Source: an uncultured Collinsella sp.
GTDB lineage: Bacteria > Actinomycetota > Coriobacteriia > Coriobacteriales > Coriobacteriaceae
NCBI GenBank assembly: GCA_902494535.1
Contig: CABUTO010000013.1
Coordinates: 1-49,317, forward strand
DNA length: 49,317 nt
Direction: 5' to 3'
Numbering within the stretch: the stretch's first letter is position 1; each line of letters begins with the position of its first letter. This document shows, piece by piece, positions 44,549 to 49,317 of this stretch. Both the position numbers and the translations under genes were made by a program. The notes beneath the pieces were generated by a model. It had not been told where the DNA came from and did no database searches. It saw nothing but the letters and a program-made list of their open reading frames with translations.

Positions 44549-45481
44549 CTAGCAGACCTGGCGAACCTCGATGTGCTTCTTATATTCGTCCACCTTGGCA
44601 AAATCGCCCAGACCGGGGCACTCGACCACGTTGGCGCCGGTGGCCATCGAAAGACGCAAGGCATCCTCAACGCGCTCGGGGGCGTCGTGCCACACGGACA
44701 GGAAGGCAGCGAGCGAGGAATCGCCGGCGCACACCGTCGACAGCAGCTTGACGTCGAAAGTGCGGTTGGCAAACCAGATGTGCTCGCCGTTGGAGAAGTA
44801 CGCGCCGTCGCCACCGAGGGTCAGCAGCACGTTCTTGGCGCCCTTGGCGTGCAGCTCGGCCATCGCGCCCTTGACGGACTCGTCGTCGCCACCGCTCACC
44901 TTAATGCCAAAGATGTCAAGCAGCTCGTCGTCATTGGGCTTGATCAGCAGCGGCTCCATGGCAATGAGGTCTGCCAGCTGATGGCTCGAGATGTCGAGGA
45001 CGAACTCGGCCCCCTTGGCCTTGACGCGGCGCAGGACCTCGGACAGGAAGCCCTCGGAAGTGTTAGGAGGCAGCGAGCCGCTGGTAACCAGGCAGGTCAT
45101 GTCATCGAGCGAATCGATGAGCTCAAACATCTCCTGCTCGTTGGCCTCGTTGATGGCGGCACCAGCGTTGACCATGTTGTACTCAGTGTCGGGGCCGGCA
45201 TTAAGGAACACGTTGACGCGCGTGATGCCGTCGGTCCACACAGGCTTGACGGGCACGCCCAGGGCCTCGGCGCCCTTAACGATGAACTCACCCGAGAAGC
45301 CGGCGAAGAAACCCAGGATCGTGGTGTCGACACCGTAGTGGTCAAGCGTAAACGAGACGTTGAGGCCCTTGCCGTTGGGCGTGTAGACGGCGTTGCGGGT
45401 ACGCGTGACGGTGTTGGCGTCAAGACCGTCGCAGGCGATGTTGTAGTCAATGGCGGGATTTGCAGTGAGCGTGTAAATCAT
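44549..45481 (-). CDS. fruK: PfkB-family 1-phosphofructokinase-like sugar kinase (second copy)
   Basis: A 310-residue protein like FruK/LacC: MIYTLTANPAIDYN at the start, PNGKGLNVSFTLDHYGVDT (substrate-binding N-G-K-G-xN), SGSLPPNTSEGF and PLLIKPNDDELL. The ATP and catalytic region reads STVCAGDSSLAAFLSVW, with Cys where most family members have the first Gly of GAGD; the catalytic Asp is kept. GAAAGGA precedes ATG 45481. It is a clear paralogue of the next upstream gene. Fructose-1-phosphate or tagatose-6-phosphate are both possible substrates. Confidence 0.82.
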   Translation of the reverse strand: MIYTLTANPAIDYNIACDGLDANTVTRTRNAVYTPNGKGLNVSFTLDHYGVDTTILGFFAGFSGEFIVKGAEALGVPVKPVWTDGITRVNVFLNAGPDTEYNMVNAGAAINEANEQEMFELIDSLDDMTCLVTSGSLPPNTSEGFLSEVLRRVKAKGAEFVLDISSHQLADLIAMEPLLIKPNDDELLDIFGIKVSGGDDESVKGAMAELHAKGAKNVLLTLGGDGAYFSNGEHIWFANRTFDVKLLSTVCAGDSSLAAFLSVWHDAPERVEDALRLSMATGANVVECPGLGDFAKVDEYKKHIEVRQVC

Positions 45482-45610
45482 GAATGTTCCTTTCACGAAG
45501 CAACGTGTAAATGAAAGTATATTCCACGCATCGACAAAAGGCTAGGACAACTCGGTGAACGGTGTGGAAGCGATGAAGTACGGCGGGACACCTCTCCCCC
45601 GTGGCGGAAC

Positions 45611-45641
45611 AAAAAGGCACCCCGGCCGAAACCGGGGCGCC
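45611..45641 (-). terminator. Rho-independent terminator of the first PfkB gene
   Basis: A 10-bp stem with one G-U pair (GGCGCCCCGG/CCGGGGTGCC on the minus strand) is followed by TTTTT. Confidence 0.9.
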
Positions 45642-45669
45642 GCATGCGCACGAATATGTCGCGTTTCGA

Positions 45670-46602
45670 TTACTGACGATCGAGCTTGCGGACAGCAACG
45701 CGCTTGCTGTACTCATCGACGTGACCAAAGTCGCCGATGCCGACGGACTCGGCAACGTTGGCGCCGGTGGCCATAGCGAGCTTCATGGCCTCCTCGACGT
45801 TGTCGCGATCCCTGTACCACTTGTGCAGGAACGCAGCGAGGGTGCAGTCGCCGGCGCAGACGGAAGAAACCAGCTTGATGTTGAACTCACGCTTGGCGTA
45901 CCAGATGTCCTCGCCGTTGGAGAAGTAAGCGTCGCCGCGGCTACCACGGGTGAGCAGCACGTTCTGAACGCCGGCGTCGTGAGCCATCTTCATGGCAACG
46001 CGGACCTCGTCGTCGGTGTCAACCGGCACCCCGAAGATGGCCTTCATCTCGTGATGGTTCGGCTTGATGAGCAGCGGCTTCTTGTGAGCGAGCTCCTTGA
46101 GCTTATCGGAGGACAGGTCCAGGACGACGTCGGCGCCACGGGCCTGAGCGTGCTCCATGACCTGAGCGAGGAAGTCAGGCGTAGCTTTGGGAGGCACGGA
46201 GCCGGAAACGATCAGGCACTCGAGATCGCCCGCGGTGTCCAGGATGTTGTAGAGCTCCTCCTGGTGCTGCGGCGTGATCGGAGCACCCGGGTTCAGGATG
46301 CCGTACTCGTGCTGGCCATCGTTGACGTAGGTGTTAATGCGCGTGATACCGTCGGTCCAGACCGGGCGGCAGAGGCAACCCAGGTTCATGACCTCCTCGA
46401 CGATGAACTTGCCCGTGAAGCCAGCGAAGAAGCCGAGCGCGACGGTGTCGACGCCCATCTTCTTAAAGGCGAAGGACACGTCGAGGCCCTTGCCGTTAGC
46501 CGTGTAGCTGGCCGAGCCGGTGCGGACGTTCTCGTCGGGCTCGAGCGGAGAGCTCGAAACCGTCATGTCGACAGCCGGGTTAGCGGTTAGCGTGTAGAAC
46601 AT
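45670..46602 (-). CDS. PfkB-family 1-phosphofructokinase-like sugar kinase (first copy)
   Basis: A 310-residue paralogue of the protein at 44549-45481. It has MFYTLTANPAVDMTV, ANGKGLDVSFAFKKMGVDT (NxKG with Asp in place of Asn next to it), SGSVPPKATPDF, PLLIKPNHHEMKA, and VCAGDCTLAAFLHKW with the same Cys-for-Gly change. The start has GGGGG 8 bases upstream. It lies 74 bases downstream of ptsI. Pairing with HPr and enzyme I suggests work on a sugar phosphate delivered by the PTS, but no enzyme II gene is in the window. Confidence 0.8.
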   Translation of the reverse strand: MFYTLTANPAVDMTVSSSPLEPDENVRTGSASYTANGKGLDVSFAFKKMGVDTVALGFFAGFTGKFIVEEVMNLGCLCRPVWTDGITRINTYVNDGQHEYGILNPGAPITPQHQEELYNILDTAGDLECLIVSGSVPPKATPDFLAQVMEHAQARGADVVLDLSSDKLKELAHKKPLLIKPNHHEMKAIFGVPVDTDDEVRVAMKMAHDAGVQNVLLTRGSRGDAYFSNGEDIWYAKREFNIKLVSSVCAGDCTLAAFLHKWYRDRDNVEEAMKLAMATGANVAESVGIGDFGHVDEYSKRVAVRKLDRQ

Positions 46603-46629
46603 TTACAGTACCCCCTGTATATGTGAGGG

Positions 46630-46659
46630 CCGCGTGGCCGGCCCATTCCAACCACGCGG
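46630..46659 (-). terminator. Hairpin between ptsI and the first PfkB gene
   Basis: A perfect 8-bp stem CCGCGTGG/CCACGCGG with a 14-base loop. The tail lacks a T-run, so it may be an attenuating or stabilising hairpin rather than a full terminator. Confidence 0.4.
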
Positions 46660-46676
46660 TTACCTCTGATACCAAA

Positions 46677-48380
46677 TTAGCGAGCTGCGGACTCGAGCAG
46701 TGCCTTGACCTCGGCGGCGGTGTTGCAGGCGAGCGCCTTCTCGGCGAGCTCGTCGCACTCGGCCTTGGTCCACTGGCTGATGGTCTTGCGGGCGCGCAGG
46801 ATGGACGGAGCGCTCATCGAGAACTCCTCCAGGCCCCAGCTGATCAGCAGCGGCTCGAGCAGCGGATCGGCAGCGGCCTCGCCGCACATACCGACCATGA
46901 TGCCGGCCTTCACGCCGCTCTCGATGATGTTCTTGAGCGAGCGGAGCACGGCGGGATAGTACACCTGGTACAGGTTGGAGATGGTGTCGTTGCCACGATC
47001 GGCGCACATGGTGTAGCCGATCAGGTCGTTGGTACCGATGGAGAAGAAGTCGGCGACCTCGGCAAGACGGTCTGCGAGCAGCGAAGCGGCAGGTGTCTCA
47101 ACCATAATGCCGACCTCGATGTTCTCGTTGAACTTGCGACCCTCTTCGGTCAGCTCGGCCTTGCACTGCTCGACGAGCTCCTTGACAGCCAAGACCTCCT
47201 CGACGCAGGTGACGAGCGGGATCATGATCTTGACGTCACCGAAGGCGCTAGCGCGCAGCAGAGCGCGGAGCTGGACCTTGTACTGGTCGGGATTGGCCAG
47301 GCAGTAACGCACGGCGCGGAAGCCCATGAAGGGGTTATCTTCCTTGACCATGTGCAGATACGGAATCTCCTTGTCGCCACCCACATCGAGCGTGCGGATG
47401 ATGACCGGAGCACCCTTGAGCGCGCTGGCGACCTTACGGTAGGCGTTGAACTGCTCCTCCTCGGAAGGAAGCTCAGCAGAGTCCATGAACAGGAACTCGG
47501 AGCGGAATAGACCGATGGCCTCGGCGTCGTGATCGAGCGCGTTGGGCACGTCATCGGGGTTACCGATGTTGCAAGCGATGATCTTCTTGATGCCATCGGC
47601 AGTCACGGACGGCTTGCCACGGAAGGCCTCGAGGGCCGCCTTCTCGGCAGCGAAGGCCTCGGCCTTGGCGGTATAGGCAGCGAGCGTCTCCTCATCGGGA
47701 TCGGCCTCGACGATACCCTTGCCGCCGTCGACGACAACGGTCATACCGTTGCGCAGCGCGGTGCAGCTGTTGGAAACCGAAAGGACAGCCGGGATCTCTA
47801 GGGCGCGCGCAATGATCGCGGAGTGCGACGTGCGGCCACCGGTCTCAGTGACGATACCGGCAACGTGGGCCTTATCGATCGTGGCGGTCATGGACGGCGT
47901 GAGGTCGTGCACGACAACGACAGTGTTCTCGGGCAGGACGGAGAGGTCGACGACCTCCTTGCCCAGCAGCTCGGCCAGAATACCGGTGCGGATGTCGGCG
48001 ATGTCGGCCGCGCGCAGACGGAACATCTCGTCGTCCATAGACAGGAACATGTTCTCGAACATGGTCGAGGTGTCCATGAGCGCCTGCTCGGCGCAGGTAC
48101 CGCCGTCAATGGCGGCGTTGATGGCGTCGGTCATGCCCGGGTCCTGAGCCAGGACAATGTGTCCGCTCATGATCTCGGCCTCGGCCTCGCCCACCGTCTC
48201 CTTCATGTGGTCGGCCTGAGCCTGGGTCTTCTCGCAGAAGACCGAAAGAGCGGACTGATAGCGCTCCTTCTCTGCTGCCGAATCAGCAACCTCGTGCGGC
48301 TCAAACGTCAAGTCGGGATCGACGGCAACCATGACGGTGCCGATACCGATGCCCTCGGAAGCGTTGACTCCCTGATACAT
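46677..48380 (-). CDS. ptsI: PTS enzyme I (phosphoenolpyruvate-protein phosphotransferase)
   Basis: A 567-residue protein of usual length. It takes phosphate from PEP and passes it to HPr. The phospho-His is in GRTSHSAIIARALEIPAV. The PEP-binding barrel has GLFRSEFLFMD, GGDKEIPYL, FRAVRYCLANPD, VGIMVETPAA, and the signature FFSIGTNDLIGYTMCADR; the active Cys is in VGMCGEAAADP. Of the in-frame starts, ATG 48380 lies 7 bases from GAGAGAGG and is preferred to ATG 48386, which touches it. It follows ptsH after a hairpin. Confidence 0.95.
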   Translation of the reverse strand: MYQGVNASEGIGIGTVMVAVDPDLTFEPHEVADSAAEKERYQSALSVFCEKTQAQADHMKETVGEAEAEIMSGHIVLAQDPGMTDAINAAIDGGTCAEQALMDTSTMFENMFLSMDDEMFRLRAADIADIRTGILAELLGKEVVDLSVLPENTVVVVHDLTPSMTATIDKAHVAGIVTETGGRTSHSAIIARALEIPAVLSVSNSCTALRNGMTVVVDGGKGIVEADPDEETLAAYTAKAEAFAAEKAALEAFRGKPSVTADGIKKIIACNIGNPDDVPNALDHDAEAIGLFRSEFLFMDSAELPSEEEQFNAYRKVASALKGAPVIIRTLDVGGDKEIPYLHMVKEDNPFMGFRAVRYCLANPDQYKVQLRALLRASAFGDVKIMIPLVTCVEEVLAVKELVEQCKAELTEEGRKFNENIEVGIMVETPAASLLADRLAEVADFFSIGTNDLIGYTMCADRGNDTISNLYQVYYPAVLRSLKNIIESGVKAGIMVGMCGEAAADPLLEPLLISWGLEEFSMSAPSILRARKTISQWTKAECDELAEKALACNTAAEVKALLESAAR

Positions 48381-48430
48381 TCCCATTCCTCTCTCCGTGT
48401 CATGTGATAAAGCGTTTTGCCATATCCATG

Positions 48431-48468
48431 ACAAAAGAGCGCAGTTACCTTACAACAGGTCACTGCGC
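48431..48468 (-). terminator. Hairpin between ptsH and ptsI
   Basis: A 12-bp stem with one mismatch (48439-48450 with 48457-48468) is followed on the minus strand by TCTTTTGT. It probably ends part of the ptsH transcripts, giving more HPr than enzyme I. Confidence 0.7.
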
Positions 48469-48513
48469 CCCCAAATATGAACTTAGTTGTTCAACATGCG
48501 ACCCGTTTGAGTT

Positions 48514-48777
48514 CTACTCGCCAAGACCGCTCTTGATGAGCTCGATGGCAGCAGCCAGAGCCTCGGCCTCGTCGGCGCCGTCGCACTTGACCTCGACCTC
48601 GGTGCCGCAGGGGATACCAGCAGCCATGAGGGCCATCGGGGACTTGCCGTTGACCTCCTTCTCGGGGGTGACGACCGTCACGTCACAGGCGTACTTGCCC
48701 ATGGTGGAGGCGAACAGACCAGCCGGACGCATGTGCAGACCCTGAGGATTAACGAGGGTAGCCTTCTCAGAAACCAT
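48514..48777 (-). CDS. ptsH: PTS phosphocarrier protein HPr
   Basis: An 87-residue protein of normal size. The phospho-His lies in NPQGLHMRPAGLF, and the regulatory Ser region (target of HPr kinase in many Gram-positive bacteria) is NGKSPMALMAAG. ATG 48777 has AAAGGAG 6 bases upstream; a longer frame starting at 48834 lacks similarity. It is the first gene of the pts-pfkB group. Upstream lies an AT-rich stretch (about 48840-48900) that probably holds the promoter, which I could not place with confidence. Confidence 0.95.
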   Translation of the reverse strand: MVSEKATLVNPQGLHMRPAGLFASTMGKYACDVTVVTPEKEVNGKSPMALMAAGIPCGTEVEVKCDGADEAEALAAAIELIKSGLGE

Positions 48778-48911
48778 AGTTGACTCCTTTTTGTGTTTAA
48801 CCCCTGTCATGCATGTGGCAGGAGTCAGATTCACGACGTTGTTTATATTAACTCACATCAAACGGTTTTTCATTATGTTTCGGACGAATTGTTGGACAGA
48901 TGTGTTTGTCG

Positions 48912-49075
48912 TCCGCTTGCTCGCCCACAGGGGGGGGCCGGGCGCGGCCAGTGAGATTTCCTGCTCTACAGTCCTGCTCGCACGAAGAGCACATTAAGTG
49001 CTCTTCGGCTCGTGCGGAACTCGCGATAAATCTCACAGGCCGCGCACGGGCCCCTGTGGGCGAGCAAGCTGCGGA
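48912..49075. repeat. Long hairpin with conserved 68-bp core (copy E2)
   Basis: The arms at 48912-48959 and 49028-49075 are complementary over about 48 bases with several mismatches and one 3-base offset. The core at 48960-49027, read on the minus strand, matches the E1 core (9586-9654) except for one substitution and a short change near its end. The arms share nothing obvious with E1 arms. It lies about 135 bases upstream of ptsH. Small reading frames in the core exist on both strands, but nothing supports translation. Confidence 0.87.
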
Positions 49076-49174
49076 AACCCAGTCGGACCAGAGTAATGTC
49101 GGCTGAAAGGAATTCTGGCTGATGAACTATTCGCGACAAAGACTCGATAGGCAGCCCCTCTATGCCCTTTTATA

Positions 49175-49192
49175 AGTTGCGGTGAAATAGGG
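49175..49192. repeat. Half copy of family T palindrome next to insertion sequence
   Basis: An exact family arm AGTTGCGGTGAAATAGGG is followed by ACTGAATT (as at the start of the loop of copy B) and then directly by the insertion-sequence end at 49201. Confidence 0.75.
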
Positions 49193-49200
49193 ACTGAATT

Positions 49201-49317
49201 GGGGGTGCGGACAGAAAGTTGGACCGCGGGGCGGTCCGGACTGGAGGTTCGCATGTACAGCAGGGAGAAGGTCGAGCTCTTCCTCCTGGCGACGGAGGAC
49301 GGCATGGGGCCCACCGC
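49201..49317 (+). mobile_element. Insertion sequence, 5' end, truncated by window edge
   Basis: The same 5' end as at 1-231, in the opposite orientation, so both copies read out of the window. The GGGGGTGCGG end, the internal GC hairpin at 49221-49238 and the transposase start are conserved. Confidence 0.75.
49253..49317 (+). CDS. Transposase N-terminus (IS3-like OrfA), partial
   Basis: The first 21 codons only (MYSREKVELFLL...GMGPT), identical in these residues to the start at 179 on the minus strand. GGAGG lies 6 bases before the ATG. It is cut by the window edge. Confidence 0.6.
   Translation, partial: MYSREKVELFLLATEDGMGPT

Overview
The window is a 49.3 kb piece of a high-GC Gram-positive-type chromosome. 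Gene content and coding style suggest a Coriobacteriia member, most likely Collinsella or a close relative (inference from family recognition; no search was run). Both ends stop inside outward-reading copies of the same insertion-sequence 5' end, so the window may be a whole contig broken at repeats.

Layout. (1) 605-9391 is core housekeeping: rsmB, fmt, def, priA and gltX on the minus strand, then metK on the plus strand. (2) 9704-16705, plus strand: a single-chain L-serine dehydratase, a membrane-anchored L,D-transpeptidase, and a three-gene MacAB-like adaptor/ATPase/permease set. (3) 16790-38659 is a cobalamin block. Seventeen minus-strand genes (32663 down to 16917), nearly all overlapping by a few bases, encode the anaerobic corrin ring pathway, side-chain amidation, adenosylation and nucleotide loop assembly. 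Divergently, a promoter and a cobalamin riboswitch precede an exported CbiK-type chelatase, a lipoprotein, a substrate-binding lipoprotein, a FecCD/BtuC permease and an ATPase. (4) 38847-42504: a radical SAM/SPASM protein, a TetR regulator and a flippase-like membrane protein. (5) 42655-44352: two identical tRNA-Glu(CUC) genes and a CCA-adding enzyme. (6) 44549-48777: ptsH, ptsI and two PfkB-type sugar-phosphate kinases, all minus strand.

The cobalamin block looks acquired. Its codon use differs from its neighbours: all 12 Phe codons in cbiK are TTC, against 14 TTT to 5 TTC in the L,D-transpeptidase. It has a relic of an IS21-type transposase at one edge and is bracketed by an exact 22-bp direct repeat (16766-16787 and 38693-38714). 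Its precorrin-2 C20-methyltransferase gene (cbiL) is reduced to the two ends of the protein, and the only cobaltochelatase present carries an export signal. The local pathway therefore appears incomplete at its first steps unless those functions are encoded elsewhere.

The most unusual non-coding structure is a pair of long hairpins (9560-9680 and 48912-49075). They share an almost identical core of 68-69 bp, but their long arms are unrelated between copies and self-complementary within each copy. A second palindrome family has the opposite design (constant arms, variable loops), and both insertion-sequence copies sit just inside an arm of that family.
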